A stretch of 38,687 nucleotides of DNA from a virus. The position numbers and the translations under genes are program-made. Where the stretch lies: the IMG/VR virus record IMGVR_UViG_3300009181_000016, positions 1 through 38,687 of that record. One strand, written 5' to 3'. Under the pieces are notes generated by a model. That model did not search any database. It was not told the origin of the DNA and saw only the letters and a program-made list of their open reading frames with translations. Positions 22,700 through 31,260 of the stretch are shown piece after piece (position 1 is the first letter of the stretch; every line of letters starts with the position of its first letter).

Positions 22700-23001
22700 G
22701 CGCCGCAAAGATCCGCCTAGTGGCGATCGGCTTGAAGGCCCAAGATCTCGCAAACGCCGCGGGGATTCACAAGCAAGCCCTGAGCCGGTGGCTCGGCGCG
22801 CCCGAAACCCTGAACGTGAAAACCCTTCGGAAGCTCGCCGCCCTTTTGCATTGCCCAGCGGAGGCCCTGCTAGATCGGACGGGAAGGGCGCCGCTGGACT
22901 ACCCCGCCCCGCCGCCGGACTTTCTCGCTTTGATCGAAGCGAACCGCGCCGCCTTCGGGAAGGGCGGGGATTTTTCAAAATTTGAGATTCACCAGGGCTA
23001 A
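22696..23001 (+). CDS. Cro/CI-type (XRE) helix-turn-helix regulator
   Basis: This is a 101-residue protein. Residues about 12-60 hold a classic XRE helix-turn-helix: LKAQDLANAAGIHKQALSRWL followed by NVKTLRKLAALLHCPAEALL. The C-terminal 40 residues are short and Pro-rich (no LexA-type peptidase domain). It is the first full gene after operator-promoter 4, so it likely binds that operator and the other three (autoregulation), as phage Cro-like proteins do. This assignment is inferred from placement; the HTH itself is clear. It is translationally coupled to the leader peptide. Confidence 0.82.
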   Translation: MSAAKIRLVAIGLKAQDLANAAGIHKQALSRWLGAPETLNVKTLRKLAALLHCPAEALLDRTGRAPLDYPAPPPDFLALIEANRAAFGKGGDFSKFEIHQG

Positions 23002-23027
23002 GGCCCGCAGAGAGAGAGGGTTAGAAA

Positions 23028-24236
23028 ATGGAAGGGATTACAAATTCAGAAAGGGCGGCCGCGGCCTGCCCCCAACGTTGGCTTTTGCGTTACGGGCTTG
23101 GGTTGCGCCCCGTCGCATATGCTCGCCCGCTTTACCTTGGATCGCTTGTGCATTCGGGGCTAGAAGCCCTTTTCACAGCCTGGGCCACGCCGAACGCCGA
23201 CGCTGAGCCGCTAGCCATCGCCCTTGCGGCGGTAGAATCCGCGAAGGCCGCCGAGCTGGACGCCCGCGGGATTGTCGCCCTCGGCTTCCTGAGCCCTTAC
23301 GCGGATCCGGCCACGCTGGACGCCCTAGACGCCGACACGGCGACCGCCTGCGCCCTTGTGACCGGCTACGCGGAGCAATGGCAAGGCCTAGGGGATTGGG
23401 CCATCCTCGCAAACGAAATTGCCTTTTCGGAAGCGATCCGACTTCCTGAGAATCCCAAGCGCCGATCTAAATGGCGCGTGGCGGGGAAGATTGACAAGGT
23501 GGCCCGAATCGGGGGCCGGATCTGGATTATCGAACATAAGACCTCGGCCGTCAATCTCGCCGAATGGGCCGAAAAAAACCGGCGGAATCCTCAGGGATTG
23601 ACCTATGCGGTGGCCCTCGCCGAGAAATTCCCGCGCGAGGAAATCGCGGGGGTAATTTACGATCTGATCCAATCCAAGCCGCCGAAGCCCGCCGATTCGC
23701 TTGCCATCCTGAAAAGCGGAACAGCCCTTGCCAAGGTCGCCGGCCTTCCCTGGACAACGGCCGCGGAATTTGAAAAGGCGATCGCCGCGATAACGCCCGA
23801 GGGGCGGGACCCGCTGGACGGGGCGGAATGGTATTGCGAAGCCCTCGCCGGCCTTCGGGAGCGGGACGCTAGCGGTTTCTGGTATCGCCGTGAGGCCGTC
23901 CCTTTCGAGCCTTTGCAGGTCGCCCGCGTCAACGCCGAGCTTTACCAGGCGGCGCAAACGATCGGCGAATGGCGCAAATCAATCGACAAGGCGGCAGGGG
24001 AAGGGGGGCAGATTGCACCCGAAGCCATCCCCGCCTTTCTCGCCGCGAAGGCCTCGCAATGGCCGCGGGAAGCGTCGCTATGTTACCAATTCAATCGCCT
24101 TTGCGCCTATGCGTCAGTTTGCGCCGAGGGGAGCGCCGAGGCCGTCGCCGGCTTCGCGATTACGGGCGCGGCGGGCGGTCACGATGAATTATCCACCGAC
24201 AACGGCGCCACCGGCGCCCACAACCTGAGGAATTAA
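23028..24236 (+). CDS. Cas4/RecB-like PD-(D/E)XK exonuclease with Fe-S cysteines
   Basis: This is a 402-residue nuclease. Near the N-terminus it has AACPQRWLLRY (C14) and LYLGSLVHSGLEALF, the GxxxH element. In the middle VAGKIDKVARIGGRIWIIEHKTS gives the PD-(D/E)XK core: D in KIDKV and E-x-K in IEHKT. The C-terminal CYQFNRLCAYASVC (C352, C359, C365; C-x6-C-x5-C) with C14 would bind a 4Fe-4S cluster, as in phage Cas4-like and AddB-type nucleases. It is next to a Sak4-like ATPase and an SSB-like gene, so a role in end resection or recombination is likely. The start has AGAGAGAGGG upstream. Confidence 0.85.
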   Translation: MEGITNSERAAAACPQRWLLRYGLGLRPVAYARPLYLGSLVHSGLEALFTAWATPNADAEPLAIALAAVESAKAAELDARGIVALGFLSPYADPATLDALDADTATACALVTGYAEQWQGLGDWAILANEIAFSEAIRLPENPKRRSKWRVAGKIDKVARIGGRIWIIEHKTSAVNLAEWAEKNRRNPQGLTYAVALAEKFPREEIAGVIYDLIQSKPPKPADSLAILKSGTALAKVAGLPWTTAAEFEKAIAAITPEGRDPLDGAEWYCEALAGLRERDASGFWYRREAVPFEPLQVARVNAELYQAAQTIGEWRKSIDKAAGEGGQIAPEAIPAFLAAKASQWPREASLCYQFNRLCAYASVCAEGSAEAVAGFAITGAAGGHDELSTDNGATGAHNLRN

Positions 24237-24238
24237 AA

Positions 24239-25189
24239 ATGAAGATAGGAACAGCGCGAGAAAGCTACGATCGGAAGCCCTTTCTGAAAATTGCCCTAAC
24301 GGGCGCCAGCGGGGCAGGCAAAACGGATTGGGCCGCAAGGTCGCCCCGCCCCTTGATCCTGCTAACAGAGGTTCAGGCCTTCCCTTCCATCGTTGTCGCG
24401 AATCCCGAAGCGGTTTGCGTCCAGATCGAAAAATGGCAGGATTTCCGCGAAGCCTGGGCCGCGATTACTACGGGCCGGCCTTGCGAGATTGAAACGGAAG
24501 CCGGCGAGATTCAGCCCGCGCTTGCGGTAAAGCTCGGGGGGCAGGAATTCACGATCCAAACCGTGATTCTCGACACAATGACCGATCTTCAGCGGTTAAT
24601 GTTCGCGAGCATGATCGGCGCCGACGCGGGCCGAATTGACCGGCTGGATTTCGCCACGGCCTCGAATAACCTTTCGATCGATAAGCATGGCATTTTGATC
24701 GCGGCCGCCGAGGAGATTTTTCGTCAACAACGGGCCATCCCCTGCAATACGATCTTCCTAACCCTTTCGACGCAAAAGGAAGATGAGACAGGCGCGCGCC
24801 AAACTTTGCCAATGCTAACGGGCTCGAAATTGCCCTATGCAATGGGGCAATACTTTAACGCCGCGGGCCTCGCTCAAGTTCGCCGAACCGACAACGGGGG
24901 CATTCAACACGTAATCCGCTGGGTGAGCCCGAGCGCCGCGGCCATTTGCAAGCCAGGGCCAGGCTGGCCCGCCACGATTACTAACAGCCGAACCGCAGGG
25001 GAGACAACGCTAGGATCCTTGCTCCGCTTTACCTTCCCCGATCTTCCCGTAGCGGCCTGCCCCACGGATTCGGCGAGCTTTGTAACAGCCTCGGCGAGCG
25101 TAGCCGCTGAGCCCATCCCCGTTTCATTTTCCGCGCCGGCGGCCCAGCCCGTCGCCGTCGTTTCCCCGTCCCGCCCTCGGCGGGCGTAA
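24239..25189 (+). CDS. Sak4-like RecA-superfamily ATPase (putative recombinase)
   Basis: This is a 316-residue protein with a Walker A GASGAGKT (22-29) and Walker B TVILDTMTDL (D112), and the overall layout of the phage AAA_24/Sak4 group of single-strand annealing or RecA-like proteins. A Pro/Ala/Ser-rich tail (about 270-316) follows the core. It starts two bases after the exonuclease stop (AATTAAAAATG) and sits between that gene and an SSB-like gene, the common arrangement for Sak4 systems. It probably pairs or anneals ssDNA in recombination-linked replication. The family call is by pattern, not tested. Confidence 0.78.
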   Translation: MKIGTARESYDRKPFLKIALTGASGAGKTDWAARSPRPLILLTEVQAFPSIVVANPEAVCVQIEKWQDFREAWAAITTGRPCEIETEAGEIQPALAVKLGGQEFTIQTVILDTMTDLQRLMFASMIGADAGRIDRLDFATASNNLSIDKHGILIAAAEEIFRQQRAIPCNTIFLTLSTQKEDETGARQTLPMLTGSKLPYAMGQYFNAAGLAQVRRTDNGGIQHVIRWVSPSAAAICKPGPGWPATITNSRTAGETTLGSLLRFTFPDLPVAACPTDSASFVTASASVAAEPIPVSFSAPAAQPVAVVSPSRPRRA

Positions 25190-25198
25190 GGCTACCAA

Positions 25199-25726
25199 AT
25201 GGCAATTTTCGATCCCTCGCAATTTAAGCCCGACAATCTCACGCTGGAAAATTTCCCGCTGGGCCGTCACGTTGTTTTCATTTCCGACGCTAAGCCGCAC
25301 ACCTCGAAAAGCGGAACCCAGGCGATCGAAATTGATTTCTACATTCACGATCCGGCGAGCCCGCACAAAGGCCGCTCCCTTCGTTTCTCGAAATTCTGGA
25401 CTTCGGAAAAGGCCCTGCCCCGCTTGGCTAATTTGTGCCGCGCCTGCGCCACGCCCGTCGCCGCGTTTGACCTGAGCGATCCGGCCGCAATCGAAGGCGC
25501 CCTACTCGATCAGATCCTGAGTATCGAAGCGAAGGCCAAAACCGAAACCTACCAGGGCGAAACCCGCACGCGGATCGAAGCCGATCGATTCCAGCGGATT
25601 AGCGCCGAGGAAGCCCGCCGCCTTCGCGAGGAATACGGGCCGACAATGCTCCCCCCGATTACGGGCGACGAAAGCCCGAGCAAGCCGAAGGGCGAGGGAT
25701 TCGGCGACGATGATATTCCTTTCTAA
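25199..25726 (+). CDS. SSB-like protein (DUF669-type) with DDDIPF tail
   Basis: This is a 175-residue protein, ending GEGFGDDDIPF, the acidic, Phe-terminated tip of bacterial SSB that recruits partner proteins. The N-terminal 110 residues are beta-rich, as expected for an OB-like ssDNA-binding domain and like phage DUF669 proteins (LPLGRHVVFISDAKPHTSKSG-type start: it has FPLGRHVVFISDAKPHTSKS). It lies just after the Sak4-like gene. It probably coats single-stranded DNA in recombination and replication and attracts host or phage partners by its tail. Confidence 0.8.
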   Translation: MAIFDPSQFKPDNLTLENFPLGRHVVFISDAKPHTSKSGTQAIEIDFYIHDPASPHKGRSLRFSKFWTSEKALPRLANLCRACATPVAAFDLSDPAAIEGALLDQILSIEAKAKTETYQGETRTRIEADRFQRISAEEARRLREEYGPTMLPPITGDESPSKPKGEGFGDDDIPF

Positions 25727-25828
25727 ATAGACCATCCCGCGGGACCTCCGCGCCGCCCTCCCCTACTAGGCGCGGCGCGGCGGCCCTGCTAGCGCGCCCC
25801 CCTTCCTGAGCTTTTAACCGGACACAAA
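25727..25828 (+). other. Gap with GC-rich hairpin before the primase gene
   Basis: GACCTCCGCGCCGCC and GGCGCGGCGCGGCGG can pair across CTCCCCTACTA, a strong stem between the SSB-like and primase genes. It has no U-run. It may attenuate or process the transcript; no promoter is evident. Confidence 0.4.
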
Positions 25829-27799
25829 ATGCACGCGGATACGCCCGCCGAATTCCTCGCGAGGAATCGGATCCAGCATAAGATATCAGGAAGCGAGGCC
25901 GTTCTAGATTGCCCCCTTTGCGGCAAGCCTGGACACCTTTATTTGAATTTGCGGACCTTTCTTTTTCATTGTAAAAAATGCGACGGGCGAGGAAACGAAC
26001 GGCGATTAAAAACGGCCCTCGGGCTTCAATTTGACCTTGTGACCCCTACGGGGGACGACGTTGACACCATCGCCACGCGCCAGCTTGCCGCCGACTTGGC
26101 CGCGGCCCGCCCGAAAGGGGACGTTGAAACGTGGCGCGATAACCTGCAAACGCACCCGCTCGCCGAGGTGGCGCGGGGGTATCTACTACGGCGAGGCCTG
26201 CCCCTGCCCCTATGCCATCGCTACGGGCTCGGCTGGGCCGCTGAGCCGGACGGGAGCGCCCCTAGCAGGCCGCGCCGCGTGGCGCCCGCTGAGCCTTGCG
26301 GGCCAGGCTGGATTACGATCCCCGCCTTTACACGCTGGACGCTCGAGGGGCCGGCCTTGGATTCAGCGGCTTGCGTCAAATTGCGATCGGTCCCGCCTGC
26401 CCCTCGGGCCTTTCGGCGGCTTGTCGGCGGGGATTCTGTTTTATTTGCGCCGAACGGGATCAAGCCCGAGGAAACGATCCTAATCGTTGGCGGGGAAATT
26501 GACGCGCTTTCGTGCGTTGTCGCCGGCTGGGCCAACGTTATTTCGCCGACAACGGGGGAAACAGCCTGGGCCGATTCGGCGACGGCCCAGCTTGAAGCCT
26601 GCGAAGATATTTGCATTGTTTTCGATTCAGACGAAGCCGGCAGGAAGGGCGCCCGAATGCTCGCCGACAAATTAGGATCGCGCCGTTGTCGGATCGGAGC
26701 GTGGCCCGCGGGGGCTAAGGATGCAAATGAAGCCCTTTGCAAATTCGGCGAGGCCTTCCGCCCCGCTGAGATCGTCACAGCGGCGAAGGCCGCGGGCGTG
26801 GACGAAATCGTGAGGGTTCGGGACCTTCGCGGGGAATTCCTCGCCGAGCTTACGGGGGCCAGCCCGCGCGGCATATCTTCGGGATGGGCCGCGCTGGACG
26901 GTTTGATCGGAGGCATTCGGGAAGGCGAGGTTACTTTGATAACCGGCGACACCGGATCGGGAAAATCCACCTTTGCTAGCGCGCTGGCCCTGAATCTTGC
27001 CAAGGCGGGGCTAGGTGTATTTTTTGCGCCTTTCGAGCTAGGGGCGCGGCGCCAGGTGGCAAAATGGGTAAGGCAAACCGCGGGCGCCCCGCCGGACACG
27101 CTGAGCCGCGGCGAGGTAGAAACGGCGCTAGACAAATTAGAATCCCTCCCGATCTGGATTCTGAAAAGATACGGATCAATTTCAATTGAAGCGGTAAAAA
27201 ATACCGTAGGGTTTTGCGTCGCCCGCCTCGGCGTGAAGATAATCGTTTTAGACCATTTGCATTTCATGATCAAAGAGGGACCCGAGGAACGCGCCGAGCT
27301 GGACGGAATGTTAAAAGCCCTCGCGCAAATCGCCGTTGACACGCGGGCCAGCATTTTCGTTTTGGCCCATCCCCGACAGATTCCAAATTCAGGCGAGAAA
27401 AACGCGGATAATAGAATCGTTCAGCTTTCTGATTTGAAAGGCTCGGCGGGCCTTAAACAACATTCCGATAATGTTTGGAGCGTTTGGCGCCCGCGCAAAT
27501 TCGATCGCGCTGAGGAAGGGGAAGCGGAAGGCCTGAGTAAGGCGATCGTTTATATTCTAAAGTGTCGCGACGATTACGGGCGCGAGGGCCGCGCCGCATT
27601 TTGTTACAGCGTCGCCGGCGCCACCTTTTCGGCGGCCCCGCAAACGTTCGGGGAAGGGGCAGGAAGCGGGGGGAAGGCGCCCGCCGCGATAGACCCCGCC
27701 ACCATACCCGAGCGCGGCCCCGTAGGGGCAAGGCGCCGGCTTAAATTGACACCCGCGGCGGCAATTCCTGCCCCGCATTGGAGCGAGAGGGAGGGCTAG
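25829..27799 (+). CDS. Primase-helicase (zinc finger, TOPRIM, DnaB-type)
   Basis: This 656-residue fused replication protein has an N-terminal zinc-binding site of CPLC (C28, C31) and CKKC (C48, C51). A TOPRIM primase follows, with ETILIVGGEIDALS (about 214-228) and DICIVFDSDEAGRKGARML (about 265-285). The C-terminal RecA-like hexameric helicase has Walker A GDTGSGKS (about 372-379), Walker B KIIVLDHLHFMI (about 474) and DLKGSAGLKQHSDNVWSVWR. This is the layout of T7 gp4. As there is no phage DNA polymerase, it would load the host polymerase at an origin. The ATG follows ACCGGACACAAA, a weak ribosome site. Confidence 0.93.
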   Translation: MHADTPAEFLARNRIQHKISGSEAVLDCPLCGKPGHLYLNLRTFLFHCKKCDGRGNERRLKTALGLQFDLVTPTGDDVDTIATRQLAADLAAARPKGDVETWRDNLQTHPLAEVARGYLLRRGLPLPLCHRYGLGWAAEPDGSAPSRPRRVAPAEPCGPGWITIPAFTRWTLEGPALDSAACVKLRSVPPAPRAFRRLVGGDSVLFAPNGIKPEETILIVGGEIDALSCVVAGWANVISPTTGETAWADSATAQLEACEDICIVFDSDEAGRKGARMLADKLGSRRCRIGAWPAGAKDANEALCKFGEAFRPAEIVTAAKAAGVDEIVRVRDLRGEFLAELTGASPRGISSGWAALDGLIGGIREGEVTLITGDTGSGKSTFASALALNLAKAGLGVFFAPFELGARRQVAKWVRQTAGAPPDTLSRGEVETALDKLESLPIWILKRYGSISIEAVKNTVGFCVARLGVKIIVLDHLHFMIKEGPEERAELDGMLKALAQIAVDTRASIFVLAHPRQIPNSGEKNADNRIVQLSDLKGSAGLKQHSDNVWSVWRPRKFDRAEEGEAEGLSKAIVYILKCRDDYGREGRAAFCYSVAGATFSAAPQTFGEGAGSGGKAPAAIDPATIPERGPVGARRRLKLTPAAAIPAPHWSEREG

Positions 27800-27801
27800 A
27801 A

Positions 27802-28278
27802 ATGGAAAAGGTATTTTTTGGAATTGACCCAGGGAAGCGGGGAGCCATCGCGGGCGTCAACGTCGCCGGCGAGATCGTCGCGCTGGCCCGATTCAGCGAA
27901 GCGGAAACCGACGGGCGGATCGCTTTGATAATCGGCGACACCTTAGCCGCGTTTCCCGAGGCCCATATCTGCGCCACGATCGAAAAGGTAGGGGCTATGC
28001 CTGGGCAGGGCGTTACATCAATGTTTTCGTTTGGCCGCGCTTACGGCGAGGCCGTCGGCGCCTTGATCCTTTGCCGCGCCCGCCTGCAATTCGTGAGGCC
28101 TCAGGCTTGGCAAAAAGACCTGAGCTTGACGAGCTACGGGGGCGACAAGGCTGGACACAAGCGAGCCCTTAAACAGGCCGCCGAAGCTTTCTTTTCGCGC
28201 CGCTTCACGCTTGACGAATGCGACGCCGTTTTGATCGCGGAATGGTCCCGCCGCTTCGGGAGGTTTGAAAATGTTTGA
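27802..28278 (+). CDS. RuvC-like Holliday junction resolvase
   Basis: This is a 158-residue protein. The RNase H fold acidic residues are visible: D9 in FFGIDPGKRGA, E61 in ICATIEKVGAMPGQG, and D138 and D141 in TLDECDAVLIA. Length matches the RuvC family. It starts two bases after the primase stop (TAGAAATG); the in-frame TTG 24 bases upstream lies inside the primase and is less likely. It would cut recombination or replication branch points in the concatemer before packaging. Confidence 0.88.
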   Translation: MEKVFFGIDPGKRGAIAGVNVAGEIVALARFSEAETDGRIALIIGDTLAAFPEAHICATIEKVGAMPGQGVTSMFSFGRAYGEAVGALILCRARLQFVRPQAWQKDLSLTSYGGDKAGHKRALKQAAEAFFSRRFTLDECDAVLIAEWSRRFGRFENV

Positions 28279-28594
28279 AATTCTGAATAGCGCCACAATT
28301 GCCGCCGCTCGCCGTAGGGGCGGGCGCCTGAGGAATCAGGGAGGGGAGCGCCGGACTTGTCCACCGGCGCCCCCTTGCGACCCTTCCCGAGCTTGTGCGG
28401 GGGCCTTCCTGCTAGTGGCCCAGCCTGCGCCTAGCCTTGCGAGCCCTTGGCTTGATTTCGCTTTGTGCGGGCTCGCCGTTTCGCTTTTCGTTTCGACGGC
28501 CTGGATTATCGGAAGCCGCGAAATCAGCGGGGAAAACGAACGGGAGCGCGAGCGAACCCGTCAAATAAAGGAGGGAAAGAAAAATGAGCAATGA
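28271..28594 (+). CDS. Small membrane protein, unrecognised
   Basis: This is a 107-residue protein. ATG 28271 overlaps the RuvC stop and follows GGGAGG. The N-terminal half is Arg/Pro/Cys-rich and basic, then LDFALCGLAVSLFVSTAWIIG forms one membrane segment, followed by a highly charged C-terminal tail (ENERERERTRQIKEGKKNEQ). The composition of residues 15-50 is unusual for this genome, so the true product could be shorter. It may be an inner-membrane accessory such as a superinfection or lysis factor, but there is no direct evidence. Confidence 0.55.
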   Translation: MFEILNSATIAAARRRGGRLRNQGGERRTCPPAPPCDPSRACAGAFLLVAQPAPSLASPWLDFALCGLAVSLFVSTAWIIGSREISGENERERERTRQIKEGKKNEQ

Positions 28595-29120
28595 ATTTCA
28601 ATTGAAGCCATCCCCGCCCGCGGGGAATATTCCCGATAGTGACACCTGGGCCACGCCCGCCTGGATCGTTGAATGGGTAAGAGAGCAAGCCGGCTGGCCC
28701 GCGTTTGATTTCGATCCCGCTTGCGTCCCAGCTACCGCGAAGGCGCCCGATTACATCTGCCCCGATACAGGGGACGGATTATGGGATCCGTGGCGCGGGT
28801 CCACCGTTTGGCTTAATCCGCCCTATTCAAAACAGGCCCTTTGGTTGGCCCGAGCGGCGAGGGAATGCAGGCTAGAAGGGCGGCGCGTCGCCGCGCTAGT
28901 TATGCCTTCATTTGATTCAATATATTGGAGGCCGACCGTCTGGCAGGAAGCCGCAGAAATTTACATGATCGAAGGGCGGATCGCATTTGAAATGGACGGC
29001 GAGCCGCGGCCAGGGGGGAACGTTCGATCGTGCATAGTAATTTACGATCCGGCGCTGAGCATAGGCGCGAACGGCCCGCGCGTTAAATACCTGCGCCCGA
29101 TTCCGAAGGGGGGCGAATGA
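28584..29120 (+). CDS. Phage DNA N6-adenine methyltransferase (Dam-type)
   Basis: This is a 178-residue protein of the phage Dam family: TWATPAWIVEWV, then FDFDPACVP (41-49) for cofactor binding, and catalytic NPPY (78-81) in VWLNPPYSKQALWLARA. Its ATG follows AAGGAGGGAAAGAAAA and overlaps the previous gene. It would add a methyl group to adenine, probably in GATC, protecting phage DNA from host enzymes or marking it for replication. GATC is over-represented in this genome in the samples I counted, compatible with that. Specificity is inferred. Confidence 0.85.
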   Translation: MSNEFQLKPSPPAGNIPDSDTWATPAWIVEWVREQAGWPAFDFDPACVPATAKAPDYICPDTGDGLWDPWRGSTVWLNPPYSKQALWLARAARECRLEGRRVAALVMPSFDSIYWRPTVWQEAAEIYMIEGRIAFEMDGEPRPGGNVRSCIVIYDPALSIGANGPRVKYLRPIPKGGE

Positions 29121-30346
29121 AAAGATTTGAAATAAAAAACGCAGATTGCCGCGAGGTAATGCGAGGGCTCGCCGAGAATTCGATCGATTCAATTGTGACC
29201 GATCCCCCCTACGGTTTAGAATTCATGGGCAAGGGATGGGATCGCGGCGTCCCAGGGGTTGAATTCTGGACGGAGGCGCTGAGGGTATTAAAGCCAGGCG
29301 GCTACCTGCTAGCCTTCGGCGGAACGCGCACGTTTCACAGATTGACGGTCGCGATTGAAGATTCAGGTTTTGATATTCGCGATTGCCTGAACTGGATTTA
29401 CGGATCGGGATTTCCGAAATCCCATAATATTAGCAAGGCGATCGATAAGGCCGCGGGCGCCGATCGGGAGATAATCGGGCGAAAAGATACCCGTTCGACA
29501 TACGATGATTTTAATAGGAAAAGCTCATTGAATAATGAGGGTTCAGGTTATGGCAGTATCAAAGGCGGGGAATTCAATTTGACCGCTTCCGCCACGCCTG
29601 AGGCCGCAAAATGGGAAGGCTGGGGAACCGCGCTTAAGCCGGCTTGGGAACCGATTATTTTAGCCCGCAAACCCCTACGCGGGACCGTGGCCCAGAATGT
29701 TCTAGAATTCGGAACGGGCGGCCTGAATATCGACGGGAGCAGAATTGAAGGCGAGCCGACGCCGTTACAAACTTGGAAAAACTGGTCCGGATTCGGGGAG
29801 CAAAATCGGGGAGAATATAAAATAAAAAGTAATACGGCCGGCCGCTGGCCCGCAAACGTAATTCACGACGGAAGCGAGGAAGCGATCGCGGGGTTTCCGC
29901 AAACGACAAGCGGTCAATTGAAACCCCATCATTTTTCGAGGGCCAGCGCCGCGGATTGTTTGAACGGTTCAAATCAGGCGCGCCATCCTCGCGCTGAATT
30001 CGGCGGGGATACAGGATCGGCGGCCCGTTTCTTTTACTGCGCTAAGGCGAGCAAGGCCGATCGCGACGAAGGCAATAACCATCCTACGGTTAAACCCTCG
30101 GCCCTAATGCGCCACCTTGTGCGACTTGTGACCCAGCCGGACGGGCTGATCCTTGATCCCTTTTCGGGCTCGGGCTCCACCGGCAAAGCCGCCCTGCTAG
30201 AAGGCTTCCGATTCCTCGGCGCCGAGCTTGATCCCGAATATGCGGAGATCGCCCGCGCCCGTTGTCTCGCCGCTGAGGTCGCTACCGCTAACGCTGAGCC
30301 CGAACCCGAACCGCACGCCCAACTTTCAATTTTCGAGGAGGGTTAG
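29117..30346 (+). CDS. Beta-class DNA N6-adenine/N4-cytosine methyltransferase
   Basis: This is a 409-residue protein with the catalytic DPPY (29-32, TDPPYGLEF) preceding the AdoMet-binding DPFSGSGSTGKAALL (347-361), the beta-class order. PGGYLLAFGGTRTFHRL and HPTVKPSALMRHLVRLV are further conserved blocks of this class. Residues about 130-330 form the variable target-recognition part. The ATGA overlap with the upstream methyltransferase stop suggests coupled translation. Its sequence target is unknown; protection against a host restriction system is the likely role. It is notable in view of the absence of GCWGC from this genome. Confidence 0.88.
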   Translation: MKRFEIKNADCREVMRGLAENSIDSIVTDPPYGLEFMGKGWDRGVPGVEFWTEALRVLKPGGYLLAFGGTRTFHRLTVAIEDSGFDIRDCLNWIYGSGFPKSHNISKAIDKAAGADREIIGRKDTRSTYDDFNRKSSLNNEGSGYGSIKGGEFNLTASATPEAAKWEGWGTALKPAWEPIILARKPLRGTVAQNVLEFGTGGLNIDGSRIEGEPTPLQTWKNWSGFGEQNRGEYKIKSNTAGRWPANVIHDGSEEAIAGFPQTTSGQLKPHHFSRASAADCLNGSNQARHPRAEFGGDTGSAARFFYCAKASKADRDEGNNHPTVKPSALMRHLVRLVTQPDGLILDPFSGSGSTGKAALLEGFRFLGAELDPEYAEIARARCLAAEVATANAEPEPEPHAQLSIFEEG

Positions 30347-30349
30347 AAA

Positions 30350-31114
30350 ATGCGCGAAATATCCGACGAAACCAAAAGGCAGAATTACCAACGCGCCGAG
30401 GCCGTAGCAATGCGGCGGATTATCGCCGAGCGAGGTTACACCCTCGCGATCGGCTGGACGGTCCCAACCCTAACGGAAGCGGAGCGAGCTCTAGACCTCG
30501 CCGCGCTCGCCGAGATTGAAAACAAAGATCGATCCCGCCCCTACACCTTTACAGGAAAGGGCCTGGGCGACGTGAAACCCGCGAAACAAAAAGGCGAAGC
30601 CGGCAGGAAAGCCGAATATAAAAATCTAACCCTAGACGAAATTCAGGAAAGGGAGCGCGAGCGAAACCGCCGGCGCCACGATAAGGCCCGAGGCAAGGCC
30701 GCCACACCTGCGCCCGCTAAGGCCCAGCCCGCGCCCCTTCCTGAGCCCGAGGAAGCCGCCACATCCCGCGTTAAGCGCGCCGGCCTCGCCGTTCCGCTTT
30801 CCTACCAGGCTAAGGCGGAAGCCATCGCCGAGATCGCGGCGCGAGCGGCGGCCCTCGCCGAGCTGGAAAAGGCAGGCAAGGGGCGAAGGGTTCGCAATTC
30901 TGAAATCCGCCCCGAAGATTGCGGCGATAAGGAAGCCGCGCGCCGCGCCAGAATGCGGCTTAGATTTGAGGCCGATCCAAAAGCCGCCGAAATCTACCGC
31001 GCGAAAAGGCGAGAATCGGATCGCATTCGCCGAGCCCGTAAGGGGGCGCCCGCCCGCCCGAACGCAAGGATCGAAATCACGAATTACGTTTCGCGCGGCA
31101 AGGGGGGCAAATGA
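30350..31114 (+). CDS. Highly charged basic protein, unrecognised
   Basis: This is a 254-residue protein with very many Arg/Lys/Glu. The N-terminal 60 residues are helical (RAEAVAMRRIIAERGYTLAI), then a charged coil (about 85-125, EIQERERERNRRRHDKARGK), a Pro/Ala linker, and C-terminal RRARMRLRFEADPKAAEIYRA with further RRESDRIRRARK, reminiscent of short basic DNA-binding repeats. It starts after GAGGGTTAGAAA. Its place beside methyltransferase and nuclease genes suggests nucleic-acid binding. No family was identified. Confidence 0.6.
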   Translation: MREISDETKRQNYQRAEAVAMRRIIAERGYTLAIGWTVPTLTEAERALDLAALAEIENKDRSRPYTFTGKGLGDVKPAKQKGEAGRKAEYKNLTLDEIQERERERNRRRHDKARGKAATPAPAKAQPAPLPEPEEAATSRVKRAGLAVPLSYQAKAEAIAEIAARAAALAELEKAGKGRRVRNSEIRPEDCGDKEAARRARMRLRFEADPKAAEIYRAKRRESDRIRRARKGAPARPNARIEITNYVSRGKGGK

Positions 31115-31260
31115 TATCAGACGCGCCAGGGATTCGAGCCATCGCGGAGCGCCTGAAATGCGACCAATTCACGCCCGAGGAAGCGGCCCTATGCATTGCA
31201 ATAGGCCTAGCCCTTGCGGCCCTCGCTTGGGCCATCCTGAGCCCGAAGGGCGACGAATGA
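31111..31260 (+). CDS. Small single-pass membrane protein
   Basis: This 49-residue ORF has an ATG overlapping the upstream TGA and a stop overlapping the next ATG (ATGATATC... and ATGA at 31257). Residues about 25-44 (AALCIAIGLALAALAWAILS) form a membrane helix. Fully wedged between coupled genes, it is probably real, but no function can be assigned. Confidence 0.6.
   Translation: MISDAPGIRAIAERLKCDQFTPEEAALCIAIGLALAALAWAILSPKGDE

Noticed and set aside
26221-27354. Long minus-strand open frame (377 codons) opposite the primase gene
   Set aside because: It lies wholly antisense to a clear primase-helicase and has Ser/Pro/Arg-rich composition typical of GC-driven shadow frames; no ribosome site or motif.
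30966-31256. Upstream extension of the nuclease gene
   Set aside because: It overlaps two coupled genes in other frames and lacks a ribosome site; ATG 31257 overlaps the preceding stop.
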